Positions 1 through 7,828 of a stretch of 64,000 nt of DNA are shown here, in pieces. Positions within the stretch are counted from its first letter, which is position 1, and the number at the start of each line of letters is the position of its first letter. Made by a program: the position numbers and the translations under genes. Under the pieces are notes generated by a model. That model worked only from the letters and a program-made list of their open reading frames with translations, was not told the origin of the DNA and searched no databases. Source of the stretch: Arcicella sp038230735 (lineage in GTDB: Bacteria; Bacteroidota; Bacteroidia; Cytophagales; Spirosomataceae); the NCBI GenBank assembly GCA_038230735.1, contig JBBRMR010000013.1, forward strand, positions 1 through 64,000, in the 5' to 3' direction.

Positions 1-900
1 TATAGTAAATATGTAGTAAAGTACAGTAAATAGAATGGAAGCCTAAAATTAAATGGTGCGTAAATGGTGCAAAAAGAATGAATCCCTGATTTTTTACAAG
101 TCATAACACGCACACGTGAGAGATAAAGATTTTTCCAACATCATAACGTGCGTATGTGAGAGATAAATTAAAGAAACACTATTTTAGTGATTAGGTGTAT
201 TATCAAAAGGCAGTCATTCATAATGATTGTCTTTTTTGTTGAAACAGATTATTTATCTTAAAATTATCATTTTTAAAGGAAATTATTCTATCTATTGCCA
301 ATATTTTAGAATAATATCATTTTCATTGATAATTTATTAATTTTGGATAGAGATACTTGGTAGTAAAATTTTGGGGTTAGAGTTTAGGGGTTGCCATGGC
401 GGTAACTCCTTTTTTTATGGTATTGATTGGAGCGTGTGAAATTGAAGTTATCCAAAAGTAACCTAAACATGGGGTAAAGTGGGGTAAATTAAAAGTACGC
501 TAAATGTTCGCTAAACTACGCTAAATGTGAACACTTTGAATAGTCTAAAAAAAGGGGAATAATCGTGATAGAACCGTGATAGAACGTTAAATTTTACCTC
601 AACTTGGTACGGTCAATAAATGACATATAAATGACATAGAACCGTGAGATAACCGTGAGAAATGCCTAAATTTTACCTCCACTTGGAACAGCTTAAAAAC
701 GGAAATTAAATAAGATAGAAATAAGATAAAACGCCCGAAAAGAGAGCCAATAAATAAGAGATAAATAAGAGGATATACTGAAATTTACTGAATGTTTACG
801 GAACATGAAAACCTTACAAAACCTGACAAAACCCCACCTTTTATTCTATCTAATGAGTAGGGTACTTCATGAAGACGAAAACCTAACAAAACCTAACATT
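1..900. repeat. Gene-free field of short tandem doublets spaced 10-12 bp
   Basis: No convincing reading frame is seen between 1 and about 1090. The stretch is full of 7-12 nt words that occur twice in close succession, each doublet with a different word: TAAATGGTGC at 50 and 61; GGGGTAAA at 471 and 481; CGTGATAGAAC at 564 and 575; AAATGACATA at 618 and 629; AACCGTGAGA at 640 and 651; AATAAGATA at 709 and 720; ATAAATAAGAG at 750 and 761; AAAACCTAAC at 878 and 888. AGTAAA occurs three times at 4, 15 and 25. A 27-nt divergent pair (101-127 and 141-167) and a longer echo (about 593 and 670, containing AAATTTTACCTC) add a second scale. Another doublet, TGCGTAACCA, occurs at 1832 and 1844. The start-to-start distance is mostly 10 or 11 bp. 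No function can be named from sequence. Confidence 0.7.
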
Positions 901-1087
901 CTTTCTTATATGGATTCAAGTTTCTGAAACCTTTGGAGGAGGGCGTTACGAAACCCGAAATAGTGGTTTTTATAAAATGCGAGTTGTGGAAGTTTATCGA
1001 AACCGTTTGATTTAAAATCAGTTGGTTGCCTTATATTATCCTATATACAGATTAATCCATTTTAATACAATGGAATGTAATTTGTAC

Positions 1088-1095
1088 TAACTTTG
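1088..1095 (+). promoter_or_regulatory. Bacteroidota -7 box (TAACTTTG) of the PIN toxin-antitoxin operon
   Basis: TAACTTTG matches the Bacteroidota primary-sigma -7 consensus TAnnTTTG. The -33 element is weak (T-rich sequence near 1060). Transcription would start near 1100, which makes the ATG at 1127 the antitoxin start and rules out the in-frame TTG at 1097, which lies at or upstream of the predicted transcript end. Confidence 0.5.
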
Positions 1096-1126
1096 TTTGA
1101 TAGATGAAATAAAAACAGATAAGACA

Positions 1127-1354
1127 ATGGTAAAAATTCAGAGAAAACCCAGCAACGTACAAACTGAATTATTGAAGCTGTACGCTAATGATATAAATGA
1201 GAATCAACTCTTTGAAATAAAGTTGATGTTGGGAAAATACTTTGCCCAGCAAGCCACCGAAGCAATGGATAAAGTTTGGGAACAACAAAACCTAACAACC
1301 GAAGACATGATAAACTGGACAAATGAACACAACCGCACCACGAGCCGTACTTGA
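1127..1354 (+). CDS. Antitoxin partner of a PIN-domain toxin
   Basis: A 75-residue, mostly helical, charged protein starting MVKIQRKPSN. It lies directly upstream of, and overlaps by 32 nt, a PIN-domain toxin gene, which is the usual order of antitoxin then toxin in type II modules. I do not recognise a standard DNA-binding fold by eye. The C-terminal part (ending TNEHNRTTSRT) would be the toxin-wrapping region if the module behaves like other VapBC pairs; this is inference. The ATG at 1127 is chosen over the upstream TTG at 1097 because a promoter-like box ends at 1095. The role rests mainly on gene position and the size of the protein. Confidence 0.7.
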   Translation: MVKIQRKPSNVQTELLKLYANDINENQLFEIKLMLGKYFAQQATEAMDKVWEQQNLTTEDMINWTNEHNRTTSRT

Positions 1355-1760
1355 TACAAATTTCTTTATTACAATCATCGGTAAACAATCTCAATATCGT
1401 TGGATATTCGATGCAATCATTGAAGGCAGACTAATTTTATGCGTGTCGAAACCAATTCTATTTGAGTACGAAGAGATACTCGAAAGGAAAACGAGTATAG
1501 AAGTTGCCAAGAATATTGTTAAATTTTTGACGGTTCACCCTTTTGTTGAACAATATGAGATTTATTATGATTGGAATTTAATTGAGATTGACCCTGACGA
1601 TAACAAATTTGTAGATTGTGCCTTTGCATCGGGGAGCGTATTAGTGAGTAGTGATGGACATTTTAACAAATTACTGGAAATTGATTTTCCTAAAATAACT
1701 TTATTGTCGGTAGGAGCGTTTTCAGATAACTACAAAAATCAGTTAGATATTACAAAATAA
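1323..1760 (+). CDS. PIN-domain toxin (putative toxin-antitoxin PIN family, COG1569-like)
   Basis: A 145-residue protein with the PIN ribonuclease layout. The first acidic residue is D11 in VLDTNFF, an acidic cluster follows near E48-E51 (LFEYEE), then D93/D98 in PDDNKFVDCA and D111 in SSDGHF. These match the four acidic positions that bind Mg2+ or Mn2+ in PIN nucleases. Family members of this type cleave RNA and are held inactive by the antitoxin made from the overlapping upstream gene. The frame is intact and of normal length, unlike the two other PIN modules in this window. The RNA target cannot be read from the sequence. The pair sits just beyond the 3' end of a tRNA gene, a common landing area for accessory DNA. 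Confidence 0.85.
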   Translation: MNTTAPRAVLDTNFFITIIGKQSQYRWIFDAIIEGRLILCVSKPILFEYEEILERKTSIEVAKNIVKFLTVHPFVEQYEIYYDWNLIEIDPDDNKFVDCAFASGSVLVSSDGHFNKLLEIDFPKITLLSVGAFSDNYKNQLDITK

Positions 1761-1872
1761 TTCAAATGAGAGTTTTAACGACCTCTTTTTTTGTGCCTAA
1801 TTATGGGGAAAATTTAACGATATTTTATTGGTGCGTAACCAAATGCGTAACCAATGGAAATATTTAGGCAAC

Positions 1873-1916
1873 AAAAAACCCTTAACTTGTTGATAGTCAA
1901 CATATTAAGGGTTTTG
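1873..1916 (-). terminator. Terminator of tRNA-fMet
   Basis: On the minus strand, a long stem follows the tRNA 3' end: AAACCCTTAA pairs with TTAAGGGTTT, with an inner stem TGTTGA/TCAACA and loop CTA, and a run of T after the stem. Confidence 0.85.
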
Positions 1917-1921
1917 CTATG

Positions 1922-1994
<73 letters not shown>

Positions 1995-2076
1995 GTCTTG
2001 TGTTTCCATTTGATTGGACTGCAAAGGTACGGATTTTATTTAAGATTGCAAGTATTGATAAAGAAAAAAAGAAAAA

Positions 2077-2577
2077 TTAATCTCGAATCTCTTGCAAAAG
2101 TGTTGATATAGTCTTCTGTAATACTGGATGAATAAAGTCGGGAGCAATTTCTACCAAGGGTGCTAAGGCAAAAACTCGTTCCTGTACCAGCGGGTGTGGA
2201 ACATGCAGACGATTGGGGATGTCAATAATTTCTTGTTCATAAAAAATAATATCAATATCAATCAATCTCGCACCCCATTTTTCAATTCTTACTCTTCCCA
2301 ATTGTTCTTCAATAGCTTGGGTGTGTTCCAAAATTTCCAGAGGCATCATATTTGTTGTAATACCAATAGCAATATTCAAAAAATCGGGTTGGTCAGTTTT
2401 TCCCCATGCTTTTGTCTCATAATTGTTTGATTGTGAAATAATTACCCCAACTTTTTCGTCTATCAATTTGATGGCTTTTATCAATATTTCTTCCCTATTT
2501 CCCAAATTTGAGCCTAAAAGTAAATAGACCGTTTGGAGTTTTGCCGTTTGCATAGTATTTTTAGTATCGTTATTCAT
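2077..2577 (-). CDS. folK: 2-amino-4-hydroxy-6-hydroxymethyldihydropteridine pyrophosphokinase
   Basis: FolK transfers pyrophosphate from ATP to 6-hydroxymethyl-7,8-dihydropterin in cytosolic folate synthesis. The 166-residue protein shows the family landmarks: LLLGSNLGNRE near the N-terminus (pterin loop), then GARLIDIDIIFY with the Mg-binding DxD pair, then HVPHPLVQERVFALAPL. The frame is open back to 2655, but that would overlap the divergent neighbour. The ATG at 2577 is preferred because a TATATTTG box sits three bases upstream, which would give a leaderless or nearly leaderless message. An ATG at 2553 is a possible alternative. It is divergent from the YqgE-family gene with 35 bp between starts. 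Confidence 0.93.
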   Translation of the reverse strand: MNNDTKNTMQTAKLQTVYLLLGSNLGNREEILIKAIKLIDEKVGVIISQSNNYETKAWGKTDQPDFLNIAIGITTNMMPLEILEHTQAIEEQLGRVRIEKWGARLIDIDIIFYEQEIIDIPNRLHVPHPLVQERVFALAPLVEIAPDFIHPVLQKTISTLLQEIRD

Positions 2578-2580
2578 TGA

Positions 2581-2588
2581 CAAATATA
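2581..2588 (-). promoter_or_regulatory. -7 box (TATATTTG) immediately upstream of folK
   Basis: On the minus strand TATATTTG matches TAnnTTTG and is followed by TCA and then the folK ATG. Transcription would begin at or within a base or two of the start codon. The -33 element is poor. Confidence 0.5.
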
Positions 2589-2612
2589 CCTTAAAAGCTA
2601 ACACCACAGAAG

Positions 2613-3167
2613 ATGAAAAATATTTCAAATGGCTCTTTGTTAATTTCTGAACCATTTTTGGGTGACCCCAATTTCGAGCGTAGCGTTGTGTTAATTTGTG
2701 AACACGAAACTACGAATGGTTCATTCGGACTGGTTCTAAATCAGACCTCTAATCTCCAATTGGCGGATGTATTAGAAGAAAATATCTATCCCGATGTTCC
2801 ACTTTTTGTGGGCGGTCCAGTACAGCATAATACTTTACATTATTTACACCGCCGTCCCGATGTTATTGATGGCGGTATTGAGGTAATGAAAGGCGTTATT
2901 TGGGGAGGTAACTTTCAGCAAGTCAAAGAGTTGCTAAATAATGGAGTGCTTTCCCCCAAAGATATTCGTTGCTTTATTGGCTATTCGGGTTGGAGTAGCG
3001 ACCAGTTAGAAAAGGAGATGAAGAAAGACTCCTGGATTGTGGCTAAAACTACAGCGGACGTGATTTTTGATACGCCCGCAGAGAATTTTTGGCGAAGTAT
3101 TTTAAAGGATATGGGCGGAGATTTTAAGGTAATGTCAAATTATCCCATCGACCCAAGACTTAATTAA
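2613..3167 (+). CDS. YqgE/AlgH family protein (UPF0301)
   Basis: A 184-residue soluble protein with the typical YqgE/AlgH opening (NGSLLISEPFLGDPNFERSV), the central GLVLNQ and FVGGPVQ motifs, and the IRCFIGYSGWSSDQLEKE segment. The fold of the family is known, but the biochemical role is not settled; AlgH affects alginate regulation in Pseudomonas. The length is normal. It is followed after 3 bp by a small membrane protein gene, so the two are probably co-transcribed. Confidence 0.92.
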   Translation: MKNISNGSLLISEPFLGDPNFERSVVLICEHETTNGSFGLVLNQTSNLQLADVLEENIYPDVPLFVGGPVQHNTLHYLHRRPDVIDGGIEVMKGVIWGGNFQQVKELLNNGVLSPKDIRCFIGYSGWSSDQLEKEMKKDSWIVAKTTADVIFDTPAENFWRSILKDMGGDFKVMSNYPIDPRLN

Positions 3168-3170
3168 ACC

Positions 3171-3614
3171 ATGAATGAGCATACCATTATTTATACAAAA
3201 CCAACCAACCATTTACTCCTTCTTTTGGGCGGTTTGGGTTCGTGTTTGTATATGATTTTCTTCTTGATTAGGACGGATTATTTGTTAGGATTTCTCTTTT
3301 TAGGATTGTCTATCTTTCTGATTTATAGATATTTACAAAGTTCAAAACCCCATCCACGCTTGATTTTGAGTAAAGATGGAATTCAAGTGTTGGGGCAGCC
3401 TTTCGTCTCTTGGACAATGGTTCATGGCTTGCATATTCGCCCGGACATTAAAGGGGGTCAATACCAAGAAACCTTCATTTTTACGAATAATGGAAGAATT
3501 CAAGAGTTTCCAATTCCCAAACTCAACATTACGTCTTGGCAATTGGAAAAAATTTTAGAAGAATATCAGGCGAAATTTAGAGAAACTTTGCCAACTGAAG
3601 AGGAACAATTTTAG
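3171..3614 (+). CDS. Small membrane protein with a PH-like soluble tail
   Basis: A 147-residue protein. Two hydrophobic helices occupy about residues 15-34 and 37-54 (LLLLLGGLGSCLYMIFFL, then LLGFLFLGLSIFLIYRYL). The C-terminal 90 residues are soluble and alternate strand-like segments (LILSKDGIQVLG, ISWTMV-like, TFIFTNNGRIQEFPIPKLNI), ending in a helix rich in Glu. This arrangement resembles YcxB or bacterial PH-type proteins, which is a fold-level guess. It lies 3 bp after the YqgE-type gene and converges on the pirin gene, whose stop is one base away. Confidence 0.75.
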   Translation: MNEHTIIYTKPTNHLLLLLGGLGSCLYMIFFLIRTDYLLGFLFLGLSIFLIYRYLQSSKPHPRLILSKDGIQVLGQPFVSWTMVHGLHIRPDIKGGQYQETFIFTNNGRIQEFPIPKLNITSWQLEKILEEYQAKFRETLPTEEEQF

Positions 3615-3615
3615 C

Positions 3616-4335
3616 TTAAAATTCCATCGGTACATCCATCAACAAAATCTCTGCATCGTCTGAATTGGCAGTGATATTTATCGCATCAACATTCCAAACT
3701 CCGAAGCCGTCTCTGGCGTGCATTTCCTGCCCATTTATCGTAAAATCTCCCTTCACAATCATCGCAAAAACACCATTTTCAGCCCGTTTGATAATATAAT
3801 CAGTAGTAAATTCTTTGTCAAATGTTCCCATCGAAAACCACGCATCTTGATGAATCCAAACGCCTTCATCTTCAGGATTGGGCGACAAAATTTGCTGTAA
3901 TTTATTATGACGATCGGATATGTTCAAGGTCGTTTGGTCGTAACGGGGCGTAACATTTCGTTTATTGGGGAATAGCCAAATCTGAAACAAATTCACGGCT
4001 TTATCTTTATTGGCGTTGTATTCGCTGTGCGAAATCCCAGTTCCTGCACTCATTACTTGAATATCACCATTCCGTATTACTTCTTCATTGCCCATACTAT
4101 CTTTATGGGCAAGGTCGCCCTGCAAAGGAATGGTGATAATTTCCATATTGTCGTGTGGGTGCGTGCCGAAGCCCATTCCACCCGCCACGATGTCATCATT
4201 CAGAACCCGAATCACGCCAAAGTGCATCCTTTGAGGATTATGGTAACCCGCAAAACTAAAAGTATGATGAGCATTGAGCCAGCCATGATTGGCGTGTCCA
4301 CGAGTATTGGCTTGATAAAAAACTGTATTTTCCAT
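3616..4335 (-). CDS. Pirin family protein (cupin)
   Basis: A 239-residue bicupin of the pirin/YhhW group. The N-terminal cupin has GFGTHPHDNMEIITIPLQG, with His and Glu metal ligands, and SAGTGISHSEYN. The C-terminal half carries the usual second barrel. Family members bind Fe or Cu; some, such as YhhW, open the quercetin ring in vitro, and others act as redox sensors. The physiological substrate here is unknown. Length and start (MENTVFYQANTRGHA) are typical. A large inverted repeat lies between its start and the next upstream gene. Confidence 0.9.
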   Translation of the reverse strand: MENTVFYQANTRGHANHGWLNAHHTFSFAGYHNPQRMHFGVIRVLNDDIVAGGMGFGTHPHDNMEIITIPLQGDLAHKDSMGNEEVIRNGDIQVMSAGTGISHSEYNANKDKAVNLFQIWLFPNKRNVTPRYDQTTLNISDRHNKLQQILSPNPEDEGVWIHQDAWFSMGTFDKEFTTDYIIKRAENGVFAMIVKGDFTINGQEMHARDGFGVWNVDAINITANSDDAEILLMDVPMEF

Positions 4336-4397
4336 GATTTTCTAAAATTTATCTTTTCAAGAAAACAACATGATGAATTGCCAAGTCGTTCACTTTC

Positions 4398-4487
4398 ACC
4401 ACATAGGTAGGATAGGAAAGTTAATTTTTACAGATATTTTTAAATATTCTTCTCTATTTATACCATTCCTATTCTACCCTATGTGGT
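4398..4487. repeat. Imperfect inverted repeat, family shared with 51161-51234
   Basis: The left arm at 4398-4418 (ACCACATAGGTAGGATAGG) pairs with the right arm at 4466-4487 (CCTATTCTACCCTATGTGGT) with one mismatch and one extra base. The loop is about 47 nt. It lies upstream of the pirin gene and just past the end of the propeller gene. A related palindrome with core ACATAGGGAGGATAG is found upstream of the DPP-IV gene. Confidence 0.75.
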
Positions 4488-4495
4488 AAGAAAAA

Positions 4496-5344
4496 CTATT
4501 TACTAATTCGTACCTCAAACATCTCCCCTTGTTCATTAGAAATCAGCATGGTTTCATCGGTCAAAAACGTAATCCCCTCGGTTTGCTTATGAGCAAATTT
4601 GAAACAAAGCAAAGGTTTTTTAAAATTAATCCCTTGATTATCAATGTAAAATAAAAATACTTTGCCGTAAGTCAACAAGGCAAAAAATTTTTTATTAGGA
4701 CTAATTGCCGCACCCGTTACCATAGTTTTGATAAAGATTTTCTCTTGTGGGACAAGAGCATAGTCTCCCGCACGAGAGGGCATTGCGTAGAGTTTTACTG
4801 ATTTATCACCACGATTTTTGGAGAATAAATATAGGCTATCTCCCAAGGCAAAGAAGGCTTCACAATCAAAATTTTGGTCTTTTTTGTTGGGAGGAAATGC
4901 CTTTTGGTCAGCGTAACGAAAGTGGATTTTTTCGAGTTTATCGGGTTGATTTTCGGGGAATTTATAAATAACTAAATTCTTGCGAGTATTCTCATTATTG
5001 CCAAAATCTCCGATGAAGAGATTACCTTTTTCATCCCGACTTATCTCTTCCCAATCTTGATTTTTAGTATTTGGGATAGGCAAAGTTTTAAGCAATTTGC
5101 CTTTTTTATTTATCTCATAAATTTCAGGTTTCCCGCCTCCATCGTTGAGTGTCCAAAAAATTGAATCTTTGGCAGAACGTACTAAACCCGACCCTTCATT
5201 AACTACAGAAGGCATTTTTATAGCTTTGGAAACTTTATAAAAATGCCCCCCAGGGCTAAATTTGCTATTTTTTACCTCAGATGTACAATTGCATAATGAG
5301 GTTTTGGCGTAAAAAAGCCAGTATAGGAATTTAGAAGGAAACAT
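4496..5344 (-). CDS. Beta-propeller protein of unknown function (SdiA-regulated/NHL-like)
   Basis: A 282-residue protein whose body reads as successive propeller blades: GSGLVRSAKDSIFWTLNDGG, then PEIYEINKKGKLLKTLPI, DWEEISRDEKGNLFIGDFGN, and near the end EGITFLTDETMLISNEQG. The order 'is there meaning, a note on the record, then the gap' fits a family of Bacteroidota propeller proteins often labelled SdiA-regulated-like; no enzymatic motif is visible. The N-terminus (FLYWLFYAKTSLCNC) is hydrophobic with cysteines and could be a poor lipoprotein signal. It stands alone between the pirin gene and the LytTR regulator gene. Confidence 0.65.
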   Translation of the reverse strand: MFPSKFLYWLFYAKTSLCNCTSEVKNSKFSPGGHFYKVSKAIKMPSVVNEGSGLVRSAKDSIFWTLNDGGGKPEIYEINKKGKLLKTLPIPNTKNQDWEEISRDEKGNLFIGDFGNNENTRKNLVIYKFPENQPDKLEKIHFRYADQKAFPPNKKDQNFDCEAFFALGDSLYLFSKNRGDKSVKLYAMPSRAGDYALVPQEKIFIKTMVTGAAISPNKKFFALLTYGKVFLFYIDNQGINFKKPLLCFKFAHKQTEGITFLTDETMLISNEQGEMFEVRISK

Positions 5345-5486
5345 AGATTGAATTTTAGAATTACGATTTTCGGTTGGAGTACATTTCTTATTTCAGATAA
5401 CTTCCTCGTTTGTAAATAATTACTTTATTTTTTTATTCTAATAGAACAGGTGTTAAAGAAAAAAGTACAAGATTCAACTAAAAATA

Positions 5487-5516
5487 AAAGAGCCATATCG
5501 CAAAATATGACTCTTT
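5487..5516. terminator. Hairpin terminator between the propeller and LytTR genes
   Basis: AAAAGAGCCATAT pairs with ATATGACTCTTTT around a short loop, with one mismatch, and has A and T runs on both sides. On the minus strand it follows the LytTR gene. Confidence 0.7.
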
Positions 5517-5634
5517 TTAGGGAAAATAATACGATAAAATATTACCTAAAAATCATCCCAGAAAAAATAAAACAGAAAATTAAGGAGAAGCATAGTCCAA
5601 ACCGAACATCGAACCTCGAATTACGAAAATCAAA

Positions 5635-6372
5635 TTACAAACTCAACAATTCCTTAAACCGAATGGCTTGACGGCGGGAGATTTCAATTTTATCGCCACT
5701 TTCACGCAGCGTAACCTGCAAACCACCCGAAAACCACGGCTCAATTTTTTGGATGTATTTCAAATTAATAATATGCTTGCGGTTGGCACGGAAGAAGGTT
5801 TTGGGGTCTAATCTGTCCTCCAAAGCGTTCAGAGATTTCAAGACCAAAGGCTTCTGGTCATCAAAATATAAGCGGACATAATTACCCATCGACTCGAATA
5901 AACGCACACTTCCCAAACGGACAAACCAACATTTTTCACCGTCTTTTACAAAAACTTGGTCGTTTTCACCGAGCATGGTAGTGTTGTCTTTTGATGTTTC
6001 GGACAATTGTTTTTGACGGTCAAATTCTTCCTCAACTTTCTGAACGGCTTCGCTAAGTCGGTGTAATTCAATGGGTTTCAAGAGATAATCAAGGGCATTA
6101 AATTCAAAGGCTTTGATGGCGTACTCGTCATAAGCGGTGGTAAAAATAACTTCAGGAACGTATCCTTCGAGGTCGGTCAGGAGATCGAAACCCGTTTTGC
6201 CAGGCATCTGAATATCCAAAAACAGAAGGTCTGGATGGAGTTCATCAATCAATTTTACGGCTTCGTCAGCGTTGGCAGCTTCACCCACAATATTGATTTT
6301 AGGAAAATTTTCGAGCAAGCGTTTCAGTTCGTTTCTTGCCAAACGTTCGTCATCTACGATTAGAGCTTTCAT
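5635..6372 (-). CDS. LytTR-type response regulator
   Basis: A 245-residue regulator. The receiver domain (residues 1-120) has the acidic pair DDER at 7-10, the phosphoacceptor D53 in LLFLDIQMPG, and the conserved Thr and Lys in FTTAYDEYA and LLKPI. The LytTR DNA-binding domain fills about residues 140-245 (FVRLGSVRLFESMGNYVRLYF, then FRANRKHIINLKYIQKIEPW). It is the partner of the LytS-type kinase encoded upstream on the same strand. The 105 bp between them is filled with TTATCAGTAAACAG repeats. Target genes cannot be deduced. Confidence 0.95.
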   Translation of the reverse strand: MKALIVDDERLARNELKRLLENFPKINIVGEAANADEAVKLIDELHPDLLFLDIQMPGKTGFDLLTDLEGYVPEVIFTTAYDEYAIKAFEFNALDYLLKPIELHRLSEAVQKVEEEFDRQKQLSETSKDNTTMLGENDQVFVKDGEKCWFVRLGSVRLFESMGNYVRLYFDDQKPLVLKSLNALEDRLDPKTFFRANRKHIINLKYIQKIEPWFSGGLQVTLRESGDKIEISRRQAIRFKELLSL

Positions 6373-6380
6373 GTTAATTC

Positions 6381-6535
6381 AGTTATCAGTAAACAGTTAT
6401 CAATTATTAGTGAACAATTATTAGTTATCAGTAAACAGTTATCATTTTCAAAGTGTTTTTTAGTACGATAGCATTTGTTATTGCTTACTAACCAACTGCT
6501 TACCAATAACTGATAACTGTTTATTGATAGCTGTC
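6381..6535. repeat. TTATCAGTAAACAG repeat cluster I
   Basis: A 22-nt word beginning AGTTATCAGTAAACAG occurs at 6381-6402 and again at 6423-6444. Inverted copies (AACTGATAACTGTTTA) follow at about 6505-6522. The inverted copies lie inside the end of the kinase gene, so its last 17 or so residues (AINKQLSVIGKQLVSKQ) are translated from repeat DNA. Confidence 0.8.
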
Positions 6536-7596
6536 AATGGATTTATAGCTTTTTCAGAATCCAAAGGTGGAATTGGAATAATAATCTCTGCCGCTACTAC
6601 GTCTTTGGAAGATTGATAAATCTTGAATTTAGATTCTGAACCAAACAATAATTCCAAACGATGTGCCGTATTTTGTAAGCCAAAGCCTTCTGATTCTGTG
6701 CTTTCCAACACGCCCGTATTGCTAATAATCATCACCAAGTTTGTATTCACAACTCTCGCCTCAATGCTCACAAAGCCACCTTTTACGGGTTTTGATACTC
6801 CGTGTTTGATGGCATTTTCTACCAAAGTTTGCATCAACATCGGCGGTACTTGCACGGTCATAGTTTCGGGATAAATATTCTTCCGAATCTGCAAACGTTC
6901 TTCGTAACGGATTTTTTCTAAGGCTAAATAATCGTCCACCGTTCGCATTTCTTCGGAAAGTGAAACCGTTTTACGTCTATCCGCCAACAATGAACTCCGT
7001 AGAATATTCGAGAGTTGCGTTACGGCTTTTTGAGCTTTATCGGGGTCTTCCAGAATTAAGGCACGGATAGAATTCAAGGCATTAAACATAAAATGCGGAT
7101 TCATTTGAGCCCTCAAAACCTTCGATTCTGTCTCTTTTACAGATGATTCCAAGCGAATTTTGTCCACTTCCACCTCCGATTTTCTTTCAAAATAATGAGA
7201 GGCGTAATAGAAAAGTGTCCAAATCATTAGGGGTTTTCCCCAGTTAAAAAAGAACTGTAAAACAGTAAAAAATGACCAAAAATCAGTTTCTTCAATGTCT
7301 TTTAATAAATAGGAATCAATGGGAATATTGATGAGCGTGATGATAATGGACATCAAACTCACCATCAATAATATACGAGGAATTACTTGATTGATGGGTA
7401 GTTCGACCCAACCGTATTTTTTGATAAGTTTTCTAAAATTATGGGTCAAAACAATGGCAATCAATATATTTAAGTCTGCAATGACGAACCAATCCAAAGA
7501 CCAACCAAAGTTTTGAGAGTAAAGAAAGGTATCGTTGGCAAGCCAAGCCGACCAACCAAAGATTTGCAATATCCAATATATTTTTGTTCTGGACAA
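6478..7596 (-). CDS. LytS/YehU-type sensor histidine kinase
   Basis: A 372-residue membrane kinase. Four hydrophobic helices lie in the first 135 residues. The His_kinase domain has the phospho-accepting His in QMNPHFMFNALNSIR near residue 168, and the HATPase has the N-box VENAIKHG and a GFGLQNTAHRLELLFG G-box. It pairs with the LytTR regulator. The only in-frame start is TTG at 7596, because an in-frame TGA lies two codons upstream and the conserved YWILQIFGW starts at once. The C-terminal tail after about residue 350 is repeat-derived and not expected in homologues. Confidence 0.93.
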   Translation of the reverse strand: MSRTKIYWILQIFGWSAWLANDTFLYSQNFGWSLDWFVIADLNILIAIVLTHNFRKLIKKYGWVELPINQVIPRILLMVSLMSIIITLINIPIDSYLLKDIEETDFWSFFTVLQFFFNWGKPLMIWTLFYYASHYFERKSEVEVDKIRLESSVKETESKVLRAQMNPHFMFNALNSIRALILEDPDKAQKAVTQLSNILRSSLLADRRKTVSLSEEMRTVDDYLALEKIRYEERLQIRKNIYPETMTVQVPPMLMQTLVENAIKHGVSKPVKGGFVSIEARVVNTNLVMIISNTGVLESTESEGFGLQNTAHRLELLFGSESKFKIYQSSKDVVAAEIIIPIPPLDSEKAINPLTAINKQLSVIGKQLVSKQ

Positions 7597-7741
7597 TATT
7601 CAATAGTTGATTTTTGAGTTATTGAATTATTAAAACGCTTTATGCCTCATGTAAGCAAATTATTAACAACAATTTAATCTTTATCCATTTAAAAATAGAT
7701 AATAAATTCTTAAACGGAAATTGATACGGATAAACGGAAGA

Positions 7742-7828
7742 TTATCAGTTATCAGTAAATAATCGGGCGGCGAACCGCTATCAGTAAACGGTTATCAGAG
7801 TAGAACTTTAATAACTGTTTACTGTCTA
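7742..7828. repeat. TTATCAGTAAACAG repeat cluster II
   Basis: Copies TTATCAGTTATCAGTAAA, CTATCAGTAAACGGTTATCA and an inverted AATAACTGTTTACTGTCT lie here. The histidine phosphatase gene ends inside the cluster, so its C-terminal residues (about DSKQLLKFYSDN to the end) come from repeat DNA. Confidence 0.75.

Noticed and set aside
1097..1126. Longer antitoxin starting at TTG 1097
   Set aside because: A TAACTTTG promoter box ends at 1095, so this TTG would be at or before the transcript start; the ATG at 1127 fits better.
5450..5671. 73-residue Lys-rich frame
   Set aside because: It runs through a terminator hairpin and TTCGAT-type repeat DNA into the end of the LytTR gene; low complexity and no start signal.
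6381..6444. Possible CRISPR-like repeat (two identical 22-nt words)
   Set aside because: There are only two identical copies with inverted relatives nearby, no regular spacers and no cas genes; it is a dispersed intergenic repeat.
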